A DNA stretch of 64,000 bases from Prinsepia uniflora (GCA_032719365.1 CM064864.1:4944183-5008182); one strand, 5' to 3'; counted from the first letter of the stretch, positions 48,754 through 62,013 are shown. Program-made: numbers and translations. The notes: generated from the letters alone by a model not told the origin.

Positions 48754-50277
48754 AGTCAAGGATGAAAATAACGATATTGACGGATATATCGCTAGTCGAA
48801 TTTATGGATATCTTGCCCCAAATATCGATATCGACATCGTTTACGGTCAACAAAAATGACGGAAATTTGGAATGAAATTTTGGGAAAAACTTAAGTACCC
48901 AATAATGGTTATATAGGACTAATAAAAACTATAAAATGACTTTGATATAATAAATATATGATGAATCATATGATAGAATATAGGTCTGCCGATAACTAAC
49001 AATATAAAATCTTAAAGATAAACTTAAATAAAAACATAATTCTATTGATAATATTGCACACCAAATACTTTACACATTGAACTTCATAAAAAACAAGTAG
49101 AGTGTCTACCAGTTTGAAAATTAGATTGGTCTTCATCTACCAAGACACAAAAGTTTTGCCAAGTGATGCTACTTGACCAAAAGGAAATGTATTGTTGGAC
49201 ATAGTATACATATATCTCTTTTGAGTGGTCTACTTTCCTCCATAGATAGGGTAGTTCGGATTTACTCAACTAACTTCTCCATAATCTTCATTGAGATGCG
49301 AATCTTCATAGCCTTCATAACCATGTGGCATTTGAGGGAGATGATTGTCTAACTGGTGGTAACCATATGGACCATAAGCATATGGATCATTTGAGTTGTT
49401 ACTAGGATCGATGCCTTCTTGAAGTTCGACCCATTATCAGTAACGATCTGTACAACATTTTGTACTCCAACCTCCTGAACAACTTCCTTCAACAAATTTT
49501 GTATGTATAAATAGTCTTTATGGAATTTGGAAGAATCAACTGACCTGAGAAATACAGTTGAACCCTTACTATATACCATGAAGTTAATTATGGATAACTT
49601 CGTTGGACCGGTCCAACCATCACACATTATGGTATATCCATAAGTTTCCCAGTGTCGCTTTTGTTGCTCTACATACGCCGTCATATCTTCATACTCCATA
49701 GGAAGATATTTATTTTTCACTTCATATGGAGAAGGAGTGGACACGCCTTCACCTGCAAACCAAAACATAAGTTAGCATTTAATGCTATTTCATAAGCTAA
49801 ATAAAACATATATCATAAATAAATTTATTAAATACGTGCTCGTTGGGCTTCAATAATCATATTCTTAAAATGATGAGAGTTAGCTTTATTTGGAGCCACA
49901 TCTTCATATATAAAAAAATTTCTTATGTATCGACCCAACTTCTCTTTCATCCCTTTCCACATCGATTTTACAATCTTCTGTTGCCTTCGTGCGGTTTTTT
50001 AAAGTTTTGGTTCTGAAGGAATTGAAAATGGATCATGCAAACTTTGTGATCGACGCATCTGTTGAGGTTGTTGACGACTGCTACGGCCTCCTTGAGCACC
50101 ACGCATGGTACCAACTCCATAAATGTCAACACTTCGCCATGCCTCATCCCTCGATGCATTTTCAGTAAAACGATATGCTGCTCTCTCAGATCTATGAAAA
50201 TCTGGTGGATAAACGAATCCATCATCATCCTCTTTATCATCACTATCATTAATTTGAATGCTCTGTTGAGTGTCCAG
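48754..50277 (-). mobile_element. Partial hAT element, interrupted on the right
   Basis: The probable left terminus is near TAGTCAAGGATGAAAATAAC at about 48755, followed by subterminal ATATCGATATCGACATCG words. The right part, including the other terminus, is displaced by the long-LTR element that starts at 50278. If so, the remaining part of this hAT element lies beyond the window. Confidence 0.5.
49266..50277 (-). pseudogene. hAT transposase (DUF659) gene, internally deleted
   Basis: Read on the - strand from 50277: a stretch DDDGFVYPPDFHRSERAAYR and RRSQSLHDPF typical of the linker after the BED zinc finger, a stop, then KGMKEKLGRYI and PNKANSHHFKNMI, an intron-like gap (about 49760-49830), and the DUF659 domain with TIMCDGWTGPTKLSIINFMV and VQIVTDNGSNFKKAS. 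The middle and the C-terminal dimerisation region are missing. Immediately after NGSNF the sequence moves to a Tyr/Gly-rich tail (DPYAYGPYGYH) ending at a stop at 49266-49268. The N-terminal zinc finger is absent because of the LTR insertion. It cannot make an active transposase. Confidence 0.8.
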
Positions 50278-53200
50278 TGACAGGACCCGTCCCCGAAGGA
50301 CATAGATAACCGTGCCCGGTCCTGCTCCCGTCTGACAAGTCAACTGAAGATCCGAAACTACCCTTCAGCACCTGCCAGACAAGGGATATTTGCGCCTGTG
50401 CCCACTCATACCTCTACCTCTCAAATAGCCTCGATCATCGCGCCACGACCTGAAGGGTCATTAAAACAGAAAAGGTGTGAGTGGACAAAAATGACTTCTT
50501 ATAAAAACATTTGCCAAAATACATTCTTACCATCCAGTTTTCACAAACGTGCATGCATATCGTAAAACATGAGTAATAGTATGAAATCATTCAAGTATGA
50601 ACAGTTGACCGATAAAATCTAAACATATTTTCCCAAGGTCCGTAAAACTCATGTTCACCAAATCAGTTCAAGTTATAAAACATCAAATCCCGGCTCTCAG
50701 GCCAAAACATGTGAACACCATCACCTGGCCACAAGGACCAAAAACCCGTACTCAAAACCGGTACGTAATCACAAACAACATGTTTCTAAATTCCATGTCC
50801 ACATTTTCCTTGAAACTCATTTTCATCAAATCAATTTAAATCTCAATAAACTCACGCTTTCCTTAAATCATTTTATATTTAAACCACGGTTTCCTTAAAA
50901 TCATTTTCCATAAAACCACGGGACTTATTTCCATATCTTGTTGCTTAGAGTCACGTTTATCCCTGCAACGTGTGCAAATCAATAGGCTCAAGGACTGCTC
51001 AAAATCCGAGCATCCGCCGTTGTGAACACATCACCAGTCGGTAATCCGTCGCTGTGAAAACCTCACCAGCCGACGATCCGGATCTCGTGAACACATCACT
51101 TACCAATCCATATATAATCCAGCACTCTGGTCTGAGTCGAGCCTCCCTTGGCTGCACGACAACAGACCGTGCTACGTGACCTCTTCGGGGTAAACACTTC
51201 CATCCCGAAGGCGAGCGTTATCTCTAGGGTGCACTCCGGGCAAAACATATTTCCACCCGAAAGCCTTAAATATCCGCAACATATCACCATTAAGAAAAAC
51301 CAGTGAAAAACAGTTGCATTGAAAACCAAATCATTTATCAACACAGGGTCTCAGCCCCAAAATATAGTTTCCTCAAATCCGGAAAACCAAAGTCCCGATT
51401 TATTTTATAAATCCGCAAATCATCAATATCATCATGTAATCACATGGAAATACAAATCCAATCAAAATCACAATTCCATTGGGTCTCAAGCCCAAAATAT
51501 CATTTTCACACAAATCCGTGCAACCGTAAACCCGAGTTGCCACTTTCACGTAAATCCATGAAAACAATCCCTGACTCATAATCCGAGTCCAAATATCATT
51601 TTCAATTCCTGACTCATAACCCGAGTCAAAACATCATTTTCAATCCCGGGCCTACGCCCAAAACATCAATTTCATAATTTCTCGAAAATCGTGCCAAAAT
51701 ATAATATAATAATCCATAAAATCGAGAAATCACAGGATTGAAACATCAATCATGCCAAAGCATATAAAATCATATAAGAAAGAATTTAAATCATATATGC
51801 ATGCATCACGATTAGAAAACAAAGTCCACTCACACATACCGTCTAAACGGTTCGTTTCTGAGCTGCACGTTTTTCCGTAAATTCTGGAAATCACAATTCC
51901 TGTCCAAAATCATTATAGAGGGTTACTAACATCTCAAAATACTTCATATAATTTTCCCCAATTTTTTTCTGGAATTTAAATACGTATTTTAAACGTAAAA
52001 CAAAACTTCAGATACGCGGAACATTAACGAAACGATATCCGATTTCCTCGAAACCAGTGTCAAAATGTTCGTTACACTAAATGGGACAAAAGTCATGTTG
52101 AACGCACCTCGGGATTCTCACTCACACGCCCCCACGCGCCGCCGCTAGTGGCTGCGCTTGAAAGCCACGCGCGTAGCACAGTAATGCTACAATGTTTCGT
52201 CTTCGCCCGTTAGTCTGATAAACGGGTTGGAAAACCAGCGATAGAACCCGATTCAATCTCACTCAATTCGACCTCAAATCAATCCATTCTTTCAACTGAT
52301 CCCATCTAATCCAACTGAATTCAATTTCTATAAGTTTAATTTCCACAAATAGGGTCTAAATCTTCACAACTCACGATCAACCTTCGACGGGTTTTCTATT
52401 CGGGTTTGCTGATTTCGTCCTGGGTTTTCAAATTAATTCATACAGTGAGTATCGTGAGAGTGTAAGGAACGTTTTTACAAGCTCAATTTCATAAATTCTT
52501 ACCTCTAACTAGTTGAACCCAAGCTCGACTTTGAGCAGCAATGGAAGCTTCTGTTCTTCCTCAATTTGACACGATTTCCCCTCGTTTTTGTTTCAGAGAG
52601 TTTCTTTTTTATCCCAGAAATCCGATTCAATCGTCAATTGTGATCCTCACCGCTCACAATTTCGAATTCGAAATTCCCCCAATTTTCAAGATTTTTCGAG
52701 CTCTGTAAAACTAGTTACTCTCAGTCCCTCGAGTTCCTTTCTCTCAATTCGGCTCCCCTAATCTTTCAATTGCATAATGAAGCTGAGACAATTGATTTAT
52801 CAGTTGTATTTGGACAATGATGAGGACAAGCCAAAATTTAGGGGTTAATGTCCAAAGTAATCATCATTAACCCAAAAACCTGTTTCCAAGTTATCCGGGG
52901 GCAAGAAGAAGACAAAGGACAGGTGTCACTGTCTGGCAGCAAGAATCAATGTTAAAAGACCATTTTGCCCTTCTTCGACAAATTACCATTTTGCTCCTAG
53001 ACTTCCGTGGCTCGTAACTTTCGCATCTGAACTCCGTTTTCGACATGCCGCCTGTCGTTGGATTCGTATTGACAAGACCTACGTAACGGTCCTTGGCCCT
53101 CGTCCATTGGACTTCCCGGGTCAAAAGTCAACATTTGGCCCTTTTTCAACCAAATTACCAAAATACCCCTCAACTTCTGAACGTCATAACTTTTCCCTTG

Positions 53201-53437
53201 AATGTCGGAATCGAACGTGCCACCTGTCTATGAACTCGTGACGTCCCGAACTACGTCACAGTCATCAGTCAAAGTTCATTTGACCGCCCGAACTAAAAGT
53301 CAACATTTTGCCCACGCCTAGGGGCAAAACGGTCATTTTGCACATTTTGTCCGATTTCACTCCACTAATCCCAGATTAGTCATTCTAAACCATAATTAAT
53401 TAATATTCAATCCCGATATTCGGGACGGGTCATTACA
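50278..53437 (-). mobile_element. Element F: 3' LTR of a - strand long-LTR element
   Basis: On the + strand from TGACAGGACCCGTCCC to CGGGACGGGTCATTACA, 3160 bp. On the - strand it follows a polypurine tract (AAGGGATGAAGG, about 53439-53450) and thus is the 3' LTR. It contains hairpins TTGGG/CCCAA (51479-51495), GACTC/GAGTC (51573-51589), TGACTC/GAGTCA (51610-51628) and GGGC/GCCC (51648-51659), and the GC-rich block (about 52121-52185). It interrupts a hAT transposase pseudogene; the left target base five would be TCCAG (50273-50277). Confidence 0.88.
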
Positions 53438-55362
53438 ACCTTCATCCCTTAAAGAATTTCGTCCCCGAAATTCCAACTATCCTTATTCCACATCCACCTC
53501 GTGGAAAACAAATGGGCCTCACAGCACGTATATACTTGTACACCCACTAACCAACACAAAAACTCGTATGCACTCAGACGTCCCATCACAGATTCACGTC
53601 GTAATGTCTACACTCGACCGCCTCGAGTGAAATTGATCACCAGAAATTGACAATGTCATCATCAAGGTGACTCCTCCAGCTTGACGATTCCTCTGAATCC
53701 CTAATGTGTCCTGACCTCCGCTCCCATCGGGAGTCACCGAATCTCACTTGTCAGTCCAAGCTAACACTACAGGCCAAACTGTCACCACTAAGCTTTACCA
53801 CCCTAGTAAAGCTCCAATCATCAATCAATCAGTGGCAATACATCGTACTACAACGTCCTCAATGTAGCGTAAGATCAACAACATGATCTCACCTCGCTGG
53901 GCAAGCTTAATCCTGCGACAAATACCAACCTCAGTACCCACAACTGTCACCCCCTCAGCGATCCAAGATGCTGGTAAGGTCACGGCATGGTAACATCTCG
54001 CAAAGCAACTAGTGGTCGCACTAACCACCAACTCACTCATCCTGAGTATACGTATACCGTCATCCCTCAATCAGACGGTGTAACTGGAACACGTTGAACA
54101 CCAGCCTAGCAGTGATCACACAACTCAACACTAGAGTTACACTAGCCAACCATGGCTAAGAGCACCTGCTCAAACAATCACTGAAATCATCAGAATCACT
54201 CTGCCCAGTGCATCGTGTTCAATGTCCAGTTCACGTTCACAATCAATCCAATGGTATCAGAACTAAGCCGACTACCAACATGCTCACCAAGGTATTACTG
54301 GTATACCGAATATACCGTCACCAGGCACCACCAGTATACTTGGTATCATACCTCACTCCAAATCACGTAATCCGATACGTGCCATTCCGACTCGTACCTA
54401 CTAAGGCGTACTGACAGGACACATCCCAATTCCCCCATGCAGACCTAAATACCAGGCATCTCGATATCCAAATTCCACATCCAACGGAATCAACCGCTCG
54501 TACCAACTACTCTGTATCCCAAACTTGGGATTCCATCGACAAGTACCAACCCTGATAACTTTTCCAACCAATCTCTAACCAGTCCTAACTCGACTAAACC
54601 AATATTGTCTACCAGGTCATCCACGACCTTAGTTGTACCAACAATCCATCACAACTATGGTAGCACGACAACCAACTATGTCTAAACGATAAGTATAACC
54701 TCGACTGCGGAGTGCAGTCCCAACGATAAAATGACATGACTAGACCGACTAACGAACCCAAATCCGAATAGTCGTCACAGTCAAGCCACTCGTCAACTCA
54801 CATCTCCGAACCATACACCCAAAGTAGGGTTCCACGATCACACCTAGGGCCACTCTGAACCCAACTGCAAGCTACCAACTGCAGTACAATCCAAAATCTG
54901 ACCGTCTCCGCGGTCTTGACATCGAAAAGATGTCAATCCAATTTTACCGTCAATCAACTAGGATTCCTCGAATCCGACTGCTAACTGCCGACTGCAGTAA
55001 ATCCATCTAACTCAACCAAATCCAATCATCGGATGGTCACAACATCCCACCAGTCATCCGAACTGATCCTACGACATCGTGAACGACGATCCCAACTAAC
55101 CGTCACACGATCAAAATGCTAACGTACGAATACGTTCATCCATTCATAGGGTCCCAATCTGCCAACCCTGACAGAACTATGGCAACCCCGGCATCTAGTG
55201 CCGAACCAAAACGATCTAATCCTACTAACTATCGTATCGGCACCCCAACTATTAGGTTGATCACGAACTGTAGCCCATTGAGATATCACATCCTCGACCT
55301 GCGTACTACTCCAAGAGTTACACAGTTGCTCAAATAGACACAACCCCGCTCTGATACCACGT
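53438..55362 (-). mobile_element. Element F: internal region without genes
   Basis: About 1.9 kb between the 3' LTR and the PBS. The PBS TGGTATCAGAGC (antisense GCTCTGATACCA, about 55348-55359) matches initiator tRNA-Met-type sites. The region 53830-54180 aligns with 61310-61640 of element G in opposite orientation, so both share an internal domain. Open frames are at most about 80 codons and match no gag or pol motif. It is about half the length of the internal region of element G. Confidence 0.8.
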
Positions 55363-55426
55363 TGACAGGACCCATCCCAATCCCCTCGGGATTAGTGCGG
55401 GATGACCCTGCTCCCGTCTGACACGA
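55363..55426 (-). mobile_element. Element F: last 64 bp of its 5' LTR
   Basis: TGACAGGACCCATCCC to GTCTGACACGA, next to the PBS on the - strand side. The rest of the 5' LTR is not here because element G begins at 55427. CACGA (55422-55426) is the likely left target duplication of element G. Confidence 0.75.
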
Positions 55427-56750
55427 TGTAACGACCCGTCCCGAATATCGGAATTTAATAATATTTAATTGTGATTTACTAATCTGGGATTAGTTGGGCG
55501 ATTTCAGACGAATTGTGCAAAATGACCGTTTTGCCCTTGGCGTGGGCAAAACGTTGACTTTTAATTCGGATGGTCAAATGGACTTTGACCGATGACCGTG
55601 ATGTAGTTCGGGACGTCACGAGTTCATAGACAGGTGGCACGTTCGATTCCGACGTTCGTGGTGAAAGTTATGATGTACGGAAGTTCTTGGGCGTTTTCGT
55701 AATTTAAACATAATAAGGGGGAAATGTTGACTTTTTGATCGGGTGGTCCGATGGCCGAGGACCGAGGACCGTTAGGAAGGTCTTGATGCCCTGAGTTCGT
55801 AGACGGGCGGCACGCATCAATCGGAGTCCTTATGACCGAGTTACGGGTCAGGATGCGTGAGGGGCATTTTGGTAATTTTCTGCACAAGGGCAGAATTGTA
55901 ATTTCACACGGGGGGTACTGTTTCATTGAACAGCCGTGAAGGTGGATGCTTTGTACGATCGATCCCGTGATTGTTTATCAATTTAATTGAGTTAATTGGG
56001 TCAGTTTGAGGTGGAATCGCACATATGATGGTGCTGGTAATCACTCACATGAACATGGGCACTGTTTTATCATGTTTTCGGGTCAGTGCAGGGATTTTAC
56101 ACAGTGGACTGAGGGGCACTTTAGGATGCTTTTAATGGTTGATTTAGATCGATAGAATGGAGAGTGAGTCGAGAGGATGACTCTGAGATTGAGAATGAGA
56201 GGATTGGAGTAAGAATGGTGGAGGAATGCTCAAAAACCCGAAACTGGTTTCTGGGAAAATCAAATTCAAACCTCCAGTTTTAGGCCAGCCCAAGCCTAAT
56301 TGATGATGGATTGAGCTTTCTGGAACTTTAACGTGTCGAACCAGATCAAATGGAGCAAGCTTTGGGGCTCCTAGGGCCGTGAACGGACGAGGTGGACGGC
56401 TGGAAAACTCGAGCTTGAGTTGTGGTGATTGAGGTAATGTCGTGTTCAATTAATCATGCTAATTGGTTCGTGTTAGTCCTTATATGCTTCATATGAAGTT
56501 AATTTAACAATGGTTGAGGATTGATGGAGTTTTTGGTGATTGACCCGTTTTGGGTGATCACGAGTTGATGGCTTGATTAGGGAATGGTTGATGTTGATCG
56601 ATGTCACAGAACTGAAATTCATATGCTAATGATTGTTTTAGGATCAAGAACGGATTGAATTGATGTCGAGTTGGGTGTGACTGAACCGGATCCTATCGCG
56701 GGTAATCAGACCCGTTTACCAGACAAACGGGTGAAGGTGGTGACTGTAGC

Positions 56751-56815
56751 AGTCACTGTAGCAGGCGCGTGGCTTTCACGCGCAGCCACTCACGGCGGTG
56801 CGTGACGGCGCGTGG
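56751..56815 (+). repeat. GC-rich CACGCGC block of the long LTRs
   Basis: AGGCGCGTGGCTTTCACGCG followed by CAGCCACTCACGGCGGTGCG and GACGGCGCGTG. Equivalent blocks lie near 2461-2510, 7146-7212, 33236-33290, 36265-36322 and 52121-52185. Arms GCGCGTG and CACGCGC can pair. The 3' LTR of element G lacks it. Confidence 0.75.
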
Positions 56816-57337
56816 GCACGAATCTCGAGGTGAGGTCAACATGACTTTTATCCTATACAATGTAACGAACATTTTGGGATTGGTTTCGTATCGATCGGAC
56901 ACCGTCTCGATATTGTTCGGGATGTCCGAAGGTTTTAAATCCAGTTTAAAAATACGTAAAAATTCAGGAAAATTACGGGACTTGAATAGGATGTTAATGA
57001 TGAGGTTAGTAATCCTCTAATGTGATTTGGACAGGATTGGGAGTCCCGGTGATAGTGGTGTGGCCCGGGAAGGCCTATGGCACGCGTATCGAGGCGCTCG
57101 GTTAAACGGTCTGTGAGTGGACATTGGTTTTATAAATTCGATGCATGCATAACTGTTTCATGATTGTTATAATTGTGATTATATGATTTATTTTGGATAT
57201 CAGTGAATTTATATGTTTTCACGCATTTCGAGGCGATTTACGTGTTTGCACGTGAATCGAGGTTTTCTGGATTTGCACTGATTTCCATAAATGTGGTTGG
57301 ATATGATTTCATGAAACGGTTATGGATTTGTTAAAAT

Positions 57338-57487
57338 GAATCGGGCCAGGGGTCCAGTTAAATTATGAATCGGGCCAGGGGCCCAGTTAACTTATAAATC
57401 GGGCCAGGGGTCCAGTTAACTTATGAATCGGGCCAGGGGCCCAGTTGACTTATGAAATCGGGCCAGGGGCCCAGTTGATTTATATAT
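57338..57487 (+). repeat. Five tandem 29-bp hairpin units in the LTR of G
   Basis: Unit GAATCGGGCCAGGGGCCCAG plus TTAACTTAT, five copies, each able to form GGGCC-AGG-GGCCC. Two copies have GGGGTCC in place of GGGGCCC, which changes one G-C pair to G-T. The matching array in the 3' LTR is at about 63716-63857. Confidence 0.85.
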
Positions 57488-58341
57488 GCGATTTCGGGTC
57501 GGGGACCCTAAAATGGAATTGAATAAACTATTTCGGATTTGATTCAACTATTTGGACTTATGACGGTTTTATGGAAATTCGGGGCAGGGCCCTTGTGATA
57601 TTTTGGAAATGAATAATAAAATGTGTTCCATAAAACCATCTCGATATGAGGATATTTATATCCTGGTCTCCTCCAAGTGTCGGGGACACTGGAGAAGTCA
57701 CTGTGCATTGCCTGCGAGGGCTCATTGTACGGAGCTACCGGACCGTATAGTGATCCAGGAGCAGGATTGCTAGACGTCAGAGACGTCAGACATCGGGGAT
57801 GTCAGAGATATGGACCCGGTGAGACCCCAGGCAGCACGCGTTGCTTAATACCGTGAGATATGACGTCTGGAACGTCAAGCGTCTAGGACGCTAGGCATCG
57901 GGGATGCCGGAGATGGAAAAATAATAAATGAATATTACTGGATTGATGAAATAACTCTTGGATTGACTTTTGGAATTTGAAACTATGCTTTGGTTTCCGG
58001 ACTAAGGCCCTAATGGTCATTTCTAAATAAATGTGTGATCATTGGTTTTTGGCGCATGCATATGATTTTACTGAGGGGTATAAATGTCTTATAAATGTTT
58101 TAAGCAGACTTGTTTATTTTCGTCCACTCACAGCTTTTGTTTTTAAATGCCCTTCAGGTTGATTCCGGATGCGGCTGCAGCAGAGACTTGAGCATTGCAC
58201 ACCTCCTCCATCGATCCTTACGCACTCTGGAAGCCCGTGTTGGGCAATGGCAATCGGTTATCCCTTGTCGGACGCCTCTTGTCCGACGGGAGCACGTCAC
58301 ATTCCATGGTAATCCCGGGGGTATTGGGATGGGTCGTGTCA

Positions 58342-61300
58342 AGTGGTATCAGAGCAGGTTTTGCTCTTTTGTGCGCGAAGGACGAGGGTGTGATGTCTCT
58401 TTGGGCTGCAGTTCCGTTGTCAACCTGATAGATAGTTTTGAGTTTGTATGGTGAACTGGGTGTGTTTGGCCCGATACGCCGTGCATTGTTGCGATTCAAC
58501 CCAAGTGGGGTTGTATACGATTAACTGGTAATGTGGGACCGTCGGTTCGGTCATGTGATTATGGATTGTTGTGCCACTGGGCACAGCTGGGTTCAGGGAA
58601 CCCCATTTGAATAATGTTATGGAAATGCGAAACTCAGTTGAGTATTGGTCTATGTTTTGGACCCTGGTAGTGTTGGCTAATGTTCGGGGTGTTGGTGCAT
58701 CGGGTTAGCCGATGACCTTCGCGATGGAACCCACGTTGAATTGACGATTGGATTGGATTGGACGTCTATATGATGTCAGGACCGCGGGGTCGGTCAGGTT
58801 GTGGATTTTACTGCAAAAGGCAGTTGGGTTCGGTGGAACCCTAGGGTGTGACTTTGGAACCCTAATTTATAATTGATGGGCTGGAAAAGTAAACGTTATT
58901 TGAGGATTTGTGCTGCGGCGAGCGGCTGAGGTCTTGGATGACCATGTGGATGACTCTAGTGAGTCTTATGGGTTTCGATCTACGGATACGGGTATGAAAT
59001 ATGGAATCCCGTGTTGGATCGAATATTGGTGTGATGTGTGGATACAGATCTTGACAACGATGACTGTTGGTCGACAGTTGTGTCGAGATAACTGGCTATC
59101 GAGGGTATTTAGCGTGGTTTTTAATACTTGGGGACGTTCAGGGAACGTTCATTATCCTAACGTGTGGGTGGCCAAATTGGGGGTACCCATGGTCGTGGGG
59201 TACGAGTGGTGTTACGGGATCGTCGTTCGGAATGAACGGAGATCCAGGGTAACAACTTAGCACACAGTGTGCTAGCCATATGTTCATGTATGGATGTTGG
59301 TATGGTGATACCTATATGCCAATACTAGTATGGATGCCTGTGTGCGGATACTAGTGTTGATGATAGTGCGTGGTGCTGGTACTAGCACTGGTGCTGGTAC
59401 CGGTGTCGGTGATTGTGATGACGAGGAGCCACCAGTTGGGGTGTGACTCTGTCATGATGGACATGTGATTGGTATCTGCGACTCAGAGGTGGTTGAGTCT
59501 CGGACTGGATGGGATCCAGTGGAGGTTGTGTCGTGTTGGGATAAGTCCCAACAGATTTACGATGACAAATGATGAATGGATAAAAAGGTATGTTTGAGAC
59601 TTGAGGAATCTAGGGACGATGTTCCCTATGTCATGAGAATTGGTGGATTTGGGGAGTTGTGGTCAACTCCGAGATTGGTAAGTTTGTGTACTACTTATAT
59701 CCCCTGAGAGTACAAGGAAATTATTGAAATTGGAAAAGTTGGGGAAACCATTCGTTTTATTGATGTGGGATTTTGTGATTGTGAATCACTTGGAACCTGA
59801 GGATTGAACCTGTTAAGGTCGAGATGTGAGACAAAGGCAGTATGGTATGCTCATTCAGGCAAAATTGTTGATATCCCGTTCGGAATCGAGGTGTGTGCAT
59901 ACATGATTGTTGACGGACGTGAGGTCCGAGTAATGAATTGATTTTGGACACGTGGTGGTCCAAGTGAGGTATGGACGTGGGCAGTCCAGTGGATGGAATT
60001 GACATATCATTGGGAGCATGTCTGTTTCCAGCATGGTGGGAACCCCCGTTTCGGGGAGAGTTGTGATTGGGAGACGAGAGGAGTGCTCGTCTCCGCATCG
60101 GTGATTGGTATTCCGAAGTCTTTGGGGTTGACTTCTTATTTTCTGCCATGGCAGATGATGATGGTTGTTACCAGTACGTTGAGCGTGTATTGGTAGGTGG
60201 ACCCATGTTTGGCCTTGGGTCATTGGACACAAGAAGTTGTGCATGATTTTGGATTTGGTGGTGAAATGCGAGGTCATCCTTCCACCAAGGGAAATTTGGC
60301 GAATGGTTCAATGAGGTTGTAAGACCCTACGATCAGCTTTCAGATGGATTGTTAGCTATGTGAGCATGTGTGGATCCTAGGTGGATCTGATTTGTGATGT
60401 TGTCGACTTTGGTCGACGGGACGATCTAGGATCGTGATGTTACTTGTCGGGTGACGTAGCGATGGATATGGATTGTGATCTTGATGATCCAGATGGGTGG
60501 AGAGTTTATCACTCTTACCTTGATATGTGAGTCGTAAATGACGGGACTGAACTTCTTTTCGGAGTGAGTCCATATGGTTCGTGACTTGGTTGAGTAGGTT
60601 TCCGATGTGGTCGGATCTTGTCAACCTTTGACGTGTGGATATTGGGATTGGCTTCCCTATGAAGTCAATCGAGTGTTTCGGACAGGCAACCGATAGGTTC
60701 GGTTTTGTTACGTCTTGGTGGACGTAAACAAGATTTTGGGTTTTGGAATCGAATTTCTGGGTGACGATTCAGGATTCGATTACGAAGCTCGAAAATGGAT
60801 TACTGGATTTGGGTACGGAATGATTATTCCAATGCTAGCTTACGGAGTAATGATTTCGGATTCGGATTTGGAAATGGATTAAAAATATGATGTCTGGGTT
60901 CGGGTTCGGGATTTCTTACGAAATTGCGAATTCGGATTCGGAATTGGAACTAGATGACGGGTGGAGCTCGTTTTGTCTCATGATGGTTTGGGCAAACGTA
61001 CTCCATTATTGGAACGTGTTTGGCTACGACCTAGGTGGTTGTAGGTGGATTGATGAATTGACGTACGTTCAGGGTACGTTGTACGAGGATTGAGACTGGT
61101 TAGGCTGAGTGGTGCCTAATGGTGGTACATGGGGTGTACCCGTGGTGTGTGATTTAACGTGTTGGTGATCGGCTTGGTTCCGATATCATTGTTGTTTGCG
61201 ATTGTGGGCTGGACATTGGATACTGTGCGCTGTGCAGAGTGATTTGTCAGGTTCAGTGATTGTTTGGGCAGGTGCTCTTAGCCATGGTTGGCTAGTGAAA

Positions 61301-62013
61301 CCCTAGTTTTGGGATGTGTGATCACTGCTGGGCTGGTATTCAATGCGTTCCAGTTACACCACTTGACTGAGGGAATTGACGGTATACGTACACTCAGGAT
61401 GAGTGAATTGGTGGTCTGAGTGACCACGAGTAGCATTGTGTGGTTTTATCACACCGTGATTTTCCAGCGTCTTGGTTCGCTGAGGGAGTCGGAGGTTATG
61501 GACATTGAGATTAATTTGTGTCACAGGATTGGGCTTGCCCTGCGAATTGAGATCATGTGGTTGATCTTACGCTACATCGAGGGTGATGTGGTACGTGGTG
61601 TTGTCACGGACGTATAGATGGTTGGGGCTTTACTAGGGTGGTAAAGCTTTGTGGTGACAGTTTGACTGATGGTGTCAGCATGGACTGACAAATGAGATTT
61701 GGTGACTCCCAATGGGAGCAAATGTAAGGATTTATTGGCAATGGAAGGGAACCGTTTAGCTGAAGGAGTCAGCTAAATGGTTATGCGATTTTATCGCGAA
61801 TCAGGTGATCATTTCCACTCGCGGTGGTCGAGTGTTGTTGCTATTGTGACGTATGACTGTGATGGGATGTCTGGGTACAGACGAGACTGGTGTTGTTCCA
61901 GTAAGTGGGTGTACAGGTGTACACAGATGTGAGGTCGAAATGTTTTCCACAAGGTGGTTGTGGAATAAGGTTGTTGGTAATTTCGAGGACGAAATTCTTT
62001 AAGGAGGGAAGGT
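58342..62013 (+). other. Internal region of element G, non-coding
   Basis: 3.67 kb between PBS and polypurine tract. No retroelement protein motif in any frame. Parts are G-rich and hold repeats such as 'CTAGTATGGATGCC / CTAGTGTTGATG' with GGTGCTGGTACTAG words (about 59320-59410). The region 61310-61640 is shared with element F. Likely roles are RNA packaging or dimerisation, by analogy with LARDs. Confidence 0.75.

Larger units (their letters stand above)
55427..58341 (+). repeat. 5' LTR of element G
   Basis: 2915 bp, TGTAACGACCCGTCCC to GGGATGGGTCGTGTCA. It contains the GC-rich block (about 56751-56815), a tandem repeat of hairpin units (57338-57487), further hairpins GGGTC/GACCC (57496-57508) and GGGC/GCCC (57582-57592), a run of GACGTC-type words (about 57770-57910), and a CATGCATG-like motif before 'GTCTGTGAGTGGAC'. 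Confidence 0.9.

Noticed and set aside
53825..54070. A possible shared protein in the interiors of elements F and G (frames at 53825-54070 on - and 61420-61617 on +)
   Set aside because: The frames align, with a common LILRYIE stretch, but hand comparison shows differences spread over all three codon positions with no third-position excess, and upstream one copy has a stop where the other is open. The match reflects DNA homology.
58910..59260. A 116-codon frame inside element G as a gene
   Set aside because: Composition is that of the surrounding G-rich DNA, no domain is recognisable, and element F has no counterpart frame.
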